Origin: a bacterium
GTDB lineage: Bacteria > Pseudomonadota > Alphaproteobacteria > Rs-D84 > CACZYB01
Assembly (NCBI GenBank): GCA_014803545.1
Contig: JAAVBN010000032.1
Coordinates: forward strand, 1-35,923
Direction: 5' to 3'
DNA: 35,923 nt
Part shown: positions 17,409 through 24,805 of the stretch, piece by piece
Layout: the number at the start of each line of letters is the position of its first letter
How positions within the stretch are numbered: the stretch's first letter is position 1
Notes under the pieces: model-generated
What the model was told of the DNA's origin: nothing
Database searches by the model: none
What the model saw: the letters and a program-made list of their open reading frames with translations, nothing else
Position numbers and translations under genes: made by a program

Positions 17409-17896
17409 TCTTTTTCTCTCCTGTCTTTTAAGGCCTCTTTGAATACCCCATTTGAAGTATTCCATTCTTTAAATTCACTTTCTAATGTTTTACCAGTTAT
17501 TGGATTAAATTCAAGATTTTTATTTATCATATTTATTGTATTTGAATTTGTTACATTTTCACCAGCTCCAACATTAAATATAAACGAAGCTAAGGCATCA
17601 ACTTTGTTTTGTGATAAAGGAACTTTTATTATTTGATTTAAATCATTCTCAACATTATCTAAATCATTTCTTAATAAGCTTTCAGCTTCATTTTCAGAAA
17701 TTCCATTTTTAAATTTTTCTAATTCATTGGATTTTATTTTATGTCCATATCCAATAGTTGGGTATTGAGCTCCATCGTCATGAATAAAAAAAGTACCATC
17801 TTGATAACTTTTTTTAATATCTCTTTGATAGTTAATATTTCCCTCAAAATTTTTTAATGTATTTATAATTTTATCACTTGTTTTATATCTCTGCAT
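17378..17896 (-). CDS. GH24 (T4-type) lysozyme, effector candidate
   Basis: A 172-residue muramidase, hydrolysing MurNAc-beta-1,4-GlcNAc bonds. The catalytic triad of the T4/P21 endolysin family is visible: E18 in NFEGN, D41 in DDGAQYP and T47 in PTIGYGH, the D-T spacing as in T4 lysozyme. LSQNKVDALASFIFNVGAG is the typical GH24 helix. There is no signal peptide, so export needs a holin, a lysis event or a secretion system. No phage genes flank it; instead it overlaps a secreted LprI-like inhibitor, and both have their own promoter. That suggests an antibacterial effector with immunity; a domesticated phage endolysin is the alternative. Confidence 0.88.
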   Translation of the reverse strand: MQRYKTSDKIINTLKNFEGNINYQRDIKKSYQDGTFFIHDDGAQYPTIGYGHKIKSNELEKFKNGISENEAESLLRNDLDNVENDLNQIIKVPLSQNKVDALASFIFNVGAGENVTNSNTINMINKNLEFNPITGKTLESEFKEWNTSNGVFKEALKDRREKEWEIYSDGNY

Positions 17897-17917
17897 TTTT
17901 TCTCCTTTCTTTATAAT

Positions 17918-17946
17918 TATATATCATAAAAACAATAAAAAGTCAA
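17918..17946 (-). promoter_or_regulatory. Sigma70-type promoter for lysozyme-inhibitor pair
   Basis: On the minus strand TTGACT (17946-17941) and TATATA (17923-17918) are separated by 17 bases and lie 22 bases before the lysozyme ATG, whose Shine-Dalgarno is AAAGGAG. The near-consensus boxes suggest the pair is transcribed separately from dnaK. Confidence 0.6.
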
Positions 17947-17980
17947 GAACAAAAATGGAACATAATTTTTCCGCACAAGA

Positions 17981-18009
17981 AAAAAGCCCCACAAGAGTAG
18001 GGCCTTTTG
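17981..18009 (-). terminator. dnaK terminator
   Basis: On the minus strand AAAAGGCCCTAC-loop-GTGGGGCTTTTTTC forms a stem with one bulge and a six-T run, about 20 bases after the dnaK stop. It resembles the terminator at 16885. Confidence 0.75.
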
Positions 18010-18026
18010 AAGTATTTGAAAAAATT

Positions 18027-19931
18027 TTATTTTTTATCTTCAAATTCTGCATCAACAACCTTTTCACCATTTTCAGCATTGCCACCATTTGGTTGTTCAC
18101 CTGAGGCCCCCGTCTGCGCTTGGTTTTGTTGATACATAAGTTCGCCAAGTTTCATTGCTGCTTGTGAAAGAGCATCTGTCTTTGCCTTTATTTCATCAAC
18201 AGTCGCATCTTCTTTTGCAATTATTTCACGAACTTCTTTTATTGAATTTTCCAAAGCAGTCTTTGTCGCTTCATCAACCTTGTCACCAAAATCTTTTAAA
18301 TTCTTTTCTGTTTGATGAGCAAGAGATTCCGCTTGGTTCACAGCTTCAATTTTCTCTTTTTTCTTTTTATCTTCTGCGGCATTTGCCTCTGCTTCCTTTA
18401 CCATTTTTTCAATTTCGGCATCAGAAAGTCCACCATCAGATTTAATAGAAATTGCCTGTTCCTTACCAGTTCCCTTATCCTTTGCGGAAACGTGAGTAAT
18501 ACCGTTTGCGTCAATATCAAAAGTAACTTCAATTTGTGGAACACCACGAGGAGCAGCAGGAATACCAACTAAATCAAATGCACCAAGAAGTTTGTTGTCC
18601 TGTGCCATTTCACGTTCACCCTGGAATACACGGATAGAAACGGCAGTTTGACCATCTTCTGCGGTAGAGAATACTTGTGATTTCTTTGTTGGTATAGTTG
18701 TATTTCTGTCAATAAGACGAGTAAATATACCACCAAGTGTTTCAATACCAAGTGAAAGTGGAGTCACATCAAGAAGAAGGACATCCTTCACATCACCTTT
18801 TAAAACACCACCCTGAATTGCTGCACCAATAGCAACAACTTCATCAGGATTTACACCCTTGTGTGGTTCACGACCAAAGAAGTTTTTAACAACTTCTTGA
18901 ACTTTTGGCATACGAGTTTGACCACCAACAAGCACAACTTCATCAATCTTTGATTTATCAATACCTGCATCGGTCAAAGCCTTTGAGCATGGTTCCAAAG
19001 TTCTGTCTATTAAATCAGCAACAAGTGATTCAAGCTTCGCACGTGTAAGTTTTACGTTAAGGTGCTTTGGACCAGTCGCATCAGCAGTTATAAATGGAAG
19101 ATTTATATCTGTTTGCATAGCTGTTGAAAGCTCAATTTTTGCCTTTTCCGCAGCATCTTTTAATCTTTGAAGTGCAAGTTTATCAGCTTTTAAATCAATG
19201 CCATTGTTTTCCTTTTTAAATTCCTCTGCTAAGAAATCAATAATACGGTTATCAAAGTCCTCACCACCAAGGAAGGTATCACCATTTGTGGATTTTACTT
19301 CAAAAACACCATCACCAATTTCAAGGATAGACACATCAAATGTTCCTCCACCAAGGTCATATACAGCAATAGTTCCAGACTTTTTCTTATCAAGTCCATA
19401 AGCAAGAGCCGCTGCAGTAGGCTCATTTATAATACGAAGAACATTTAAACCTGCGATTTTTCCAGCATCCTTAGTAGCTTGTCTTTGTGAATCGTTAAAA
19501 TATGCAGGAACAGTAATAACCGCTTCTTCCACCTTTTCACCAAGATAAGCCTCAGCATCTTTTTTAATTTTTGAAAGAATATAAGCGGAAATCTGGGAAG
19601 GAGAGTATTTTTTATCCCTTACTTCTACCCAAGCATCGCCATTATCAGCCTTCACGATTTTGTATGGAACAAGCTCTCTATCACGAACAACCATTTTGTC
19701 GTCAAATCTACGTCCCATAAGTCTTTTTACAGCATAAATAGTGCTTTCAGGATTGACAATTGCCTGATTCCTTGCAGAAGTTCCAACCAAAACCTCATTT
19801 TCATTAATTGCAACAACGGAAGGAGTAGTCCTCTTACCTTCGCTGTTCTCAATAACCTTTGCTTCACCGCCATCCATATAGGCAAAACAAGAGTTAGTAG
19901 TTCCTAAATCAATACCTATAACTTTACTCAT
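18027..19931 (-). CDS. dnaK: Molecular chaperone DnaK (Hsp70)
   Basis: A 634-residue Hsp70 of normal bacterial length. The nucleotide-binding domain begins with [12 protein letters not shown] and includes [20 protein letters not shown] and [10 protein letters not shown]. The linker [19 protein letters not shown] leads to the substrate-binding domain, and the helical lid ends in an acidic tail. The start ATG has an AAGGAG Shine-Dalgarno. Upstream is a heat-shock-type promoter (19975-20003). Neither grpE nor dnaJ lies next to it; dnaJ often follows dnaK in proteobacteria, here a terminator and the lysozyme pair follow. Confidence 0.97.
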   Translation of the reverse strand: MSKVIGIDLGTTNSCFAYMDGGEAKVIENSEGKRTTPSVVAINENEVLVGTSARNQAIVNPESTIYAVKRLMGRRFDDKMVVRDRELVPYKIVKADNGDAWVEVRDKKYSPSQISAYILSKIKKDAEAYLGEKVEEAVITVPAYFNDSQRQATKDAGKIAGLNVLRIINEPTAAALAYGLDKKKSGTIAVYDLGGGTFDVSILEIGDGVFEVKSTNGDTFLGGEDFDNRIIDFLAEEFKKENNGIDLKADKLALQRLKDAAEKAKIELSTAMQTDINLPFITADATGPKHLNVKLTRAKLESLVADLIDRTLEPCSKALTDAGIDKSKIDEVVLVGGQTRMPKVQEVVKNFFGREPHKGVNPDEVVAIGAAIQGGVLKGDVKDVLLLDVTPLSLGIETLGGIFTRLIDRNTTIPTKKSQVFSTAEDGQTAVSIRVFQGEREMAQDNKLLGAFDLVGIPAAPRGVPQIEVTFDIDANGITHVSAKDKGTGKEQAISIKSDGGLSDAEIEKMVKEAEANAAEDKKKKEKIEAVNQAESLAHQTEKNLKDFGDKVDEATKTALENSIKEVREIIAKEDATVDEIKAKTDALSQAAMKLGELMYQQNQAQTGASGEQPNGGNAENGEKVVDAEFEDKK

Positions 19932-19974
19932 TTTTTACTCCTTTTATAATAAGTTAATAAAATTACAATTATTG

Positions 19975-20003
19975 ATATAGGGAGCAAAATATATTTTTTC
20001 AAG
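19975..20003 (-). promoter_or_regulatory. RpoH (sigma32)-type promoter of dnaK
   Basis: On the minus strand CTTG (20003-20000), a 17-base spacer, then CCCTATAT (19982-19975) match the heat-shock consensus CTTG-N17/18-CYTATNT of alphaproteobacteria, 44 bases before the dnaK ATG. The same bases also read as TTGAAA-N17-TATATC, so housekeeping sigma may also use it. Confidence 0.65.
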
Positions 20004-20022
20004 ATTTGATTGTAAAATTTTA

Positions 20023-20051
20023 TTGAAAAGACTTTAAAATAAGTGTATTAT
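20023..20051 (+). promoter_or_regulatory. Sigma70-type promoter for secreted protein gene
   Basis: TTGAAA (20023-20028), 17 bases, TATTAT (20046-20051), about 30 bases before the ATG at 20081. It is divergent from the dnaK promoter. Confidence 0.6.
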
Positions 20052-20080
20052 ATAATAAAAAATCATAAAGGAGAGGGAAT

Positions 20081-21388
20081 ATGAAAGAAAAAAATAAATC
20101 TCTATTAATAACTTCATTAATTTCTGTTTCAATGTCTATAATATCATTTTCTGCAATGTCAGCAGATAGAAATATGGAACATAATAAATTAACAGAGACA
20201 ATTACAACAGTTAATCAGGAACAAAATACAAATTTTCCAGAGACAGATAATACAAAAGCTTTATATCCATCTGATGTAGATGAAGAATTTAGAATTAAAG
20301 AATATAATGAAAGTTTTGTTTTTTATGATGCAGATAATAATCCAATAAATACTGATGATTCTGTAAAAGTAGCAACATATAATGAAAATGTTGGTTATAA
20401 ACTTTACAATGACACTGTAAGTGATACAGGTTTTATTACTGGTCATAAAGAAGTTGAAGATGCAGGAAACGGTGTTAATGCTGGACGTTTTTTTAGATAT
20501 TGGAATCCTTCAGCAAAAAGTGTAGCTAGTAGAGGTTTTCAACATGAATATAATAATGATGGACAATATTCTCCATCTTTCCCAAAGCTTTGTTATACAG
20601 GAGCAACAAAACCTTATCCAACAGAAAATACGAAAATAACTAGAAATGGTGTTAAAGTACCAAGTACTCCACTGATTCGTTTGGCATCAGTTGGGGGGGA
20701 TAAAAATAATGCAAATCAAATGAAATATAATGGTCGGTATGATTTTTTTATGCCAGTTGTTAGTATAAATGATGCAAACGTTATTAAGAACGCTGGTATC
20801 ACAGATGCTATTTGGACAAATACAACTAATAGTAATGTTTTAAAAAATAATGTTTTAATCTGTAATACAAAAGATAACAAATGTTCTTTTACCTGGACAG
20901 GTAGTTGTTTCAAAATAAATCCTCTTGGTGCAATTAAGTTAGCGAATCCAGATAATACAACAACAGGTTATAATTATATAACAGGAGATAATACTAAAAT
21001 TGTAAATTGTTCCACTAAATCAACAACAGCTTGTGCCGATGCTGATGTTAAATCATTTAAAGGAAACAGCTCTGATGAAGCATACCGAATCTCTCAATTC
21101 GTAAAGCTTGATATTGATGGAAATACTGATCTTATTGAGATTCCACAACAAACATGTTATAAATGTTTGAATGTGCAAACAACAGGAGTGGAAGATACCT
21201 CTTGTAGTTATATAGTAAATGAGGTTTTCAAAGCAAAGAAAGGCGATTGCGCAGCAACAGTTGCAGCTTTGGCTACGAATCCTCGTATAGTAAAAGATTA
21301 TTTGCCAGCAAATATGAATAATGAATACAATTGTAAAAGTTGTTTATGTAAGATAGAAGGTTTATTAAAAGCAAAGGGCTGCAATTAG
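20081..21388 (+). CDS. Secreted protein of unknown family with C-terminal cysteines
   Basis: A 435-residue protein with a Sec signal peptide (MKEKNKSLLITSLISVSMS, likely cleavage after MSA near residue 28). The mature protein is hydrophilic, rich in Asn, Asp, Thr and Tyr, with no enzymatic motif I recognise. Cysteines are absent early but many in the last 170 residues, including CYKC and CKSCLC, suggesting disulfides or a surface-exposed fold. The Shine-Dalgarno is AAAGGAGAGGG. A near-consensus promoter lies upstream and two terminators downstream, so it is a well-expressed single-gene unit. A lineage-specific surface or pilus-like protein is possible, but that is only a guess. Confidence 0.7.
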   Translation: MKEKNKSLLITSLISVSMSIISFSAMSADRNMEHNKLTETITTVNQEQNTNFPETDNTKALYPSDVDEEFRIKEYNESFVFYDADNNPINTDDSVKVATYNENVGYKLYNDTVSDTGFITGHKEVEDAGNGVNAGRFFRYWNPSAKSVASRGFQHEYNNDGQYSPSFPKLCYTGATKPYPTENTKITRNGVKVPSTPLIRLASVGGDKNNANQMKYNGRYDFFMPVVSINDANVIKNAGITDAIWTNTTNSNVLKNNVLICNTKDNKCSFTWTGSCFKINPLGAIKLANPDNTTTGYNYITGDNTKIVNCSTKSTTACADADVKSFKGNSSDEAYRISQFVKLDIDGNTDLIEIPQQTCYKCLNVQTTGVEDTSCSYIVNEVFKAKKGDCAATVAALATNPRIVKDYLPANMNNEYNCKSCLCKIEGLLKAKGCN

Positions 21389-21403
21389 TAAACTTAATAC
21401 TGG

Positions 21404-21440
21404 AAAAAACACTTAAAATTTATTTTTAAGTGTTTTTTTT
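21404..21440 (+). terminator. Rho-independent terminator 1
   Basis: AAAACACTTAAAA pairs with TTTTAAGTGTTTT around a short TTTAT loop, followed by further T. It ends the secreted protein gene at 20081. Confidence 0.85.
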
Positions 21441-21444
21441 ATGC

Positions 21445-21483
21445 AAAAAGAGCCAGTTGGCGTTAACCTTCTGGCTCTTTTTT
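21445..21483. terminator. Rho-independent terminator 2
   Basis: AAAAAGAGCCAG (21446-21456 region) pairs with CTGGCTCTTTTTT (21471-21483). It is a second terminator just after the first and also lies downstream of the minus-strand tRNA-Thr, so it probably serves both. Confidence 0.8.
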
Positions 21484-21507
21484 AGGATATTAATGAAAAA
21501 TAACAAA

Positions 21508-21582
21508 TGGTGCTACTGGTGAGAATCGGACTCACGACCTCACCCTTACCAAGGGTGCGCTCTACCACTGAGCCACAGTAGC
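21508..21582 (-). tRNA. tRNA-Thr(GGT)
   Basis: The minus strand folds into a full cloverleaf: acceptor GCTACTG/CAGTAGC, anticodon arm CACCC-TTGGTAA-GGGTG with anticodon GGT, and T arm GTGAG-TCCGATT-CTCAC. The 3' CCA is encoded (21508-21510). Confidence 0.95.
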
Positions 21583-21757
21583 ATTGCAAATAAAAATATG
21601 ATATATTATAATTAAAGTCAAGATTATTGTTATAAAATAGTTGATTTTATACTTATTTTTGAAATAATATTTTTAGGTAAAGAATATTTCAATTTGGTAT
21701 ATTCTTAAAAAGGATATAAAATATATAATGTAAGATTAATTAATAAGAGAGAAAAAT

Positions 21758-22003
21758 ATGAAAAAATCTATATATTCAAATAATTATAAATATTTATTAC
21801 AACTACTTGTTATGACAAGAAAAATAAAAAATGTTACACAAAAGGATATTGCAGATAAATTGGAATACCCTCAATGTGTAATAAGCAGAATTGAAACAGG
21901 AGAAAGACGTATTGATGTCGTGGAATTTATTGAAATTGCAAATGCAATAGGTTGCGATCCTTTAACTCTGTTGGAAGAATTAATTAAAAATTGGAAATCA
22001 TAA
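21758..22003 (+). CDS. Small XRE-family transcriptional regulator
   Basis: An 81-residue Cro/C1-type DNA-binding protein that is little more than one helix-turn-helix domain. QKDIADKLEYPQCVISRIETGERRID is the turn region (about residues 29-54), followed by the usual hydrophobic helix EFIEIANAIGCDPLTLLEEL. ATG follows a GAGAG Shine-Dalgarno. It stands alone between tRNA-Thr and tRNA-CAT, with no obvious target next to it. No toxin partner is adjacent. Confidence 0.85.
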   Translation: MKKSIYSNNYKYLLQLLVMTRKIKNVTQKDIADKLEYPQCVISRIETGERRIDVVEFIEIANAIGCDPLTLLEELIKNWKS

Positions 22004-22031
22004 AATAATAAAAATCTATAAGATTAAAGAA

Positions 22032-22108
22032 TGGTGGGAATTGATGGACTCGAACCAACGACCGCCCCGTTATGAGCGGGGAGCTCTAACCAACTGAGCT
22101 AAATTCCC
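22032..22108 (-). tRNA. tRNA with CAT anticodon (elongator Met or lysidine Ile2)
   Basis: The minus strand folds with acceptor GGGAATT/AATTCCC, anticodon arm CCCCG-CTCATAA-CGGGG and an encoded CCA (22032-22034). The anticodon CAT fits elongator tRNA-Met or tRNA-Ile2 modified by TilS. It lacks initiator hallmarks, since 1-72 is a paired G-C. I cannot settle which of the two it is. Confidence 0.93.
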
Positions 22109-22225
22109 ACAGAATGCATCCTATTATATGTTATTCTTTTTTAAATTGCAAATAAAAATTTCTATTTTTTATAGAAACAAATAAAGTAAATATCAAAACA
22201 GATTTTTTAAATGCGATTTTATCTT

Positions 22226-22301
22226 TGGTGGGTGATGGGGGATTCGAACCCCCGACCCACTGATTAAGAGTCAGTTGCTCTACCAACTGAGCTAATCACC
22301 C
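22226..22301 (-). tRNA. tRNA-Lys(CTT)
   Basis: The minus strand folds with acceptor GGGTGAT/ATCACCC, anticodon arm ACTGA-CTCTTAA-TCAGT with anticodon CTT, T arm GGGGG-TTCGAAT-CCCCC and an encoded CCA. Its body is close to tRNA-Lys(TTT) at 24567. Confidence 0.95.
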
Positions 22302-22383
22302 ATAAAGATTTTATAAGTATAAATGCTTTTATCCCTAATTTCAAGAGAATTTTTATATTTAATATTTTTACAACTTTTAATTG

Positions 22384-22408
22384 CAAATAAAGGGGCGAAA
22401 ATGCCCCC
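22384..22408 (-). terminator. Flavodoxin gene terminator
   Basis: On the minus strand GGGGC-ATTTTC-GCCCC is followed by TTTATTT, directly after the flavodoxin stop. Confidence 0.75.
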
Positions 22409-22412
22409 TATA

Positions 22413-22940
22413 TTATTTCTTATCCATAACTTCCTTTACCCATTTTGAAAGGTTTTTTGTGGAATTTCCATAAACGACATAGGCATTTTGTTCAATATCA
22501 CAATCTTTGCAAAGTTTGGATAGGTCGGATATTGTTCTATCTTGTCCGCCACCGCCATGTGTGATAAATGGTATTATTTTTTTACCAGATAAGTCATTTT
22601 CAGATACAAATGTGCGAACAGGCACAGAAGCAGTCCCCCACCAAACTGGTGTTCCAATAAATATAGTGTCATATTGATTTATGTTTTCAACCTTTGCCTT
22701 CAAAGGAGGAAGTGTTCCATCATTTAATTGTTTTTTTGCAAGTGTTGTTTGTTCATTATAATTAGTTGGATATGGAGTCTTTAATTCAATTTCAAATAAA
22801 TCTCCATTGGTTTCCTTTTGAATACCTTCGGCAACTTCTTTTGTATTACCACTTAATGAATAATAGGCAATTAATGTTTTGGCATTTACTTGTGTTGATA
22901 AAAGAACACTTGCAATACCAGTAATAAGTGTTTTTCTCAT
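22413..22940 (-). CDS. Exported flavodoxin-like protein
   Basis: A 175-residue flavodoxin-fold protein with an N-terminal signal peptide (MRKTLITGIASVLLS, likely cleavage after VNA at residue 20). The FMN phosphate loop is YYSLSGNTKEVA, and GTPVWWGTASVPVR and FITHGGGG are the later isoalloxazine-contacting loops of the flavodoxin_4/NAD(P)H-oxidoreductase type. Its export is unusual, since FMN proteins need prefolding (Tat) or periplasmic flavin insertion, and no twin arginine is seen. It is divergent from a MerR gene, and its promoter carries a MerR-type operator, so it is probably induced by the signal that the regulator senses (e.g. electrophile or redox stress). Confidence 0.87.
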   Translation of the reverse strand: MRKTLITGIASVLLSTQVNAKTLIAYYSLSGNTKEVAEGIQKETNGDLFEIELKTPYPTNYNEQTTLAKKQLNDGTLPPLKAKVENINQYDTIFIGTPVWWGTASVPVRTFVSENDLSGKKIIPFITHGGGGQDRTISDLSKLCKDCDIEQNAYVVYGNSTKNLSKWVKEVMDKK

Positions 22941-22979
22941 TTTCTTTCCTTTCTTTATAGTTAACGATTCTATATATCA

Positions 22980-23010
22980 ATCTTACAAGTTAAAGTTAAC
23001 TCTAAGTCAA
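22980..23010 (-). promoter_or_regulatory. MerR-type promoter/operator of the flavodoxin gene
   Basis: On the minus strand TTGACT (23010-23005), a 19-base spacer and TAAGAT (22985-22980). The long spacer is typical of MerR-activated promoters. It contains the imperfect palindrome CTTAGAGTTAACTTTAA, nearly identical to that in the facing promoter. Confidence 0.7.
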
Positions 23011-23029
23011 GTATTTTTTTAATTTTTTA

Positions 23030-23060
23030 TTGACTTAGAGTATACTTTAAGTCATTATAT
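23030..23060 (+). promoter_or_regulatory. MerR-type promoter/operator of the MerR gene
   Basis: TTGACT (23030-23035), a 19-base spacer and TTATAT (23055-23060). The palindrome CTTAGAGTATACTTTAAG lies between the boxes. It is the second copy of the operator at 22980-23010, in opposite orientation, so the regulator probably controls itself too. Confidence 0.7.
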
Positions 23061-23085
23061 TATGTAAATTATTAAAGGAGTAGAT

Positions 23086-23517
23086 ATGGTTTACACAATA
23101 GGACAAATTGCAAAGAAAACAGGACTAACAACACATACTTTGCGTTTTTATGATAAGGAAGGATTGCTTCCCAATGTTAAAAGAACATCTTCGGGAATAA
23201 GATATTTTTCCGATGATGATATAAACTGGCTTGTTGTTTTGGAATGTTTAAAATCTACGGGACTTTCATTAAAGGATATTAAACATTATATAGATTTATA
23301 CAAGCTTGGAAATAAAACATTAAAGGAAAGATTGGAAATTTTCAAAACTCAAAAAACTCATATAGAGGAACAAATAAATTCATTAAAAGAGAATATGAAA
23401 AAAATTGATTTTAAAATTAAATATTATAAGGAGGCAATCAAAAATGGTGAGGAAAATATTTATGAAAGAAATTCTCATTTAGCAAAAGAAAGAAATAGAG
23501 TTTTAAAGTTTAAATAG
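23086..23517 (+). CDS. MerR-family transcriptional regulator
   Basis: A 143-residue MerR-type activator. The N-terminal winged helix-turn-helix is clear: TIGQIAKKTGLTTHTLRFYDKEGLLPNVKR, then the wing SGIRYFSDDDI. A long dimerisation coiled coil occupies about residues 80-120. There is no CxxC or paired C-terminal cysteine as in metal-sensing members; it looks closer to the AdhR/NmlR-like group. The Shine-Dalgarno is AAAGGAG. It is divergent from the flavodoxin gene, with matching operators in both promoters. mltG follows after 15 bases and may be read from the same promoter. Confidence 0.9.
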   Translation: MVYTIGQIAKKTGLTTHTLRFYDKEGLLPNVKRTSSGIRYFSDDDINWLVVLECLKSTGLSLKDIKHYIDLYKLGNKTLKERLEIFKTQKTHIEEQINSLKENMKKIDFKIKYYKEAIKNGEENIYERNSHLAKERNRVLKFK

Positions 23518-23532
23518 AGTTAAGAGGTTATT

Positions 23533-24495
23533 ATGCAACATAAATTTTTTAAAATAGGTTTTTTATTTGCTTTCATTACTTGTATATGTTTTTTCATATA
23601 TGTTTTTTTTATTCCAGTAAGTCCCAATAAAAAGATTATTGTTGAAATAAAGGAGGGCGATAGACTTAATCTTGTCGCTGATAATCTTTATAACGATGGT
23701 GTTATAAATTCAAAGTTTTTATTTAAGGTCTGGATGTATCTTACCTGGAATCAAAATAAAATAAAGATAGGTGAATACGAAATCAACCCTTCATCAACAC
23801 TAAGTCAGATTAAATCTGTTATCACAAGTGGCCGAATGTATAATAAATATATTACTATTCCCGAGGGCTTAACAGTAAAGCAAATTTTTGAAATCTTAAA
23901 TGACTGTAATGATTTGAATGGAAAAATTACTGAAAGTGTAGAGGAGGGGTATTTGCTTCCCCAAACTTACGCATATAATAAAACTATTTCCAAAAATGAT
24001 TTGGTCGTAAAAATGAAAAAGGCTATGGAGGAAGTTATTAATAAGGAATGGGAGACAAGAGATGAAGGACTTCCATTTAAAAATAAAAAAGAGGCAATAA
24101 TCCTTGCATCAGTTGTGGAAAAGGAAACGGGCCTTGCCGAGGAGCGTGGCTTAGTTGCATCTGTTTTTATCAACAGACTTAATAATAATTGGCGATTACA
24201 AAGCGACCCAACCGTCATTTATACTTTGACTAATAAGTATGGAAATATGATGGGAAAAAAGCTTTATAAAAAGGATTTGGAAAAGGAAACTCCTTATAAT
24301 ACTTATAAAATAAAGGGACTTCCAGTAGGAGCAATTGCCAACCCTGGCATTGATAGTATAAGGGCGGTTCTTCACCCTGTGAAATCTGATTATTTCTATT
24401 TCGTAGCAGATGGAAACGGCGGACATAAATTTGCAAAAACACTTGAAGAGCATGAGAGAAATAGAGCAAAATGGAAAGAAATAAGAGATAAATAA
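23533..24495 (+). CDS. mltG: Endolytic murein transglycosylase MltG
   Basis: A 320-residue YceG-family inner-membrane enzyme that cuts nascent glycan strands and so sets their length. One N-terminal membrane anchor (about residues 7-29) is followed by a LysM-like region (IPEGLTVKQIFEIL) and the catalytic YceG domain with EGYLLPQTYAY, ASVVEKETG (E196/E198 region, where the catalytic Glu lies), FINRL, LQSDPTVIY and LPVGAIANPG. The usual neighbours (fabF, tmk, holB) are absent; it sits 15 bases after a MerR gene. Confidence 0.94.
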   Translation: MQHKFFKIGFLFAFITCICFFIYVFFIPVSPNKKIIVEIKEGDRLNLVADNLYNDGVINSKFLFKVWMYLTWNQNKIKIGEYEINPSSTLSQIKSVITSGRMYNKYITIPEGLTVKQIFEILNDCNDLNGKITESVEEGYLLPQTYAYNKTISKNDLVVKMKKAMEEVINKEWETRDEGLPFKNKKEAIILASVVEKETGLAEERGLVASVFINRLNNNWRLQSDPTVIYTLTNKYGNMMGKKLYKKDLEKETPYNTYKIKGLPVGAIANPGIDSIRAVLHPVKSDYFYFVADGNGGHKFAKTLEEHERNRAKWKEIRDK

Positions 24496-24513
24496 TATTT
24501 TTATAAAAAATAC

Positions 24514-24541
24514 TTGACTATGGTCTTTTTTATGGTATTAT
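24514..24541 (+). promoter_or_regulatory. Promoter of tRNA-Lys(TTT)
   Basis: TTGACT (24514-24519), 16 bases, TATTAT (24536-24541), 25 bases before the tRNA. Confidence 0.65.
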
Positions 24542-24566
24542 ATGTTGCTATAAAGCATTTTGCTTT

Positions 24567-24642
24567 GGGTGTTTAGCTCAGCTGGTAGAGCAACTGACTT
24601 TTAATCAGTGGGTCACAGGTTCAAGTCCTGTAACACCCACCA
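24567..24642 (+). tRNA. tRNA-Lys(TTT)
   Basis: Complete cloverleaf: acceptor GGGTGTT/AACACCC, anticodon arm ACTGA-CTTTTAA-TCAGT with anticodon TTT, T arm ACAGG-TTCAAGT-CCTGT and an encoded CCA (24640-24642). Confidence 0.96.
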
Positions 24643-24650
24643 AAGTTTGA

Positions 24651-24679
24651 AAATCCTCCGTATGGGGGATTTTTTTTTG
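24651..24679 (+). terminator. Terminator of tRNA-Lys(TTT)
   Basis: AATCCTCC (24652-24659) pairs with GGGGGATT (24664-24671) including one G-T pair, followed by a T-run. Confidence 0.8.
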
Positions 24680-24745
24680 TTATTGGAGAAGGGGGTTCTG
24701 ATTTTATAGGAAGATAGGAAAAGAATCATAAAAGATAAAAAAGAC

Positions 24746-24774
24746 TTGCAAAAATGGGATATGGGTAGTAAATT
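24746..24774 (+). promoter_or_regulatory. Candidate promoter of the exoprotein operon
   Basis: TTGCAA (24746-24751), 17 bases, TAAATT (24769-24774), 31 bases before the ATG at 24806. Confidence 0.5.
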
Positions 24775-24805
24775 CTGTTTCAAAATAGACTAAATAGGAA
24801 TAAAA

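Noticed and set aside
17378-17896. Prophage remnant suggested by the lysozyme
   Set aside because: No holin, spanin, tail, integrase or att repeat is nearby; flanks are the aax operon and dnaK.
21508-24642. tRNA genes as evidence of an integrated island between 21.5 and 24.6 kb
   Set aside because: The tRNAs are complete with own signals, no integrase or duplicated 3' end is seen, and the genes between are ordinary.
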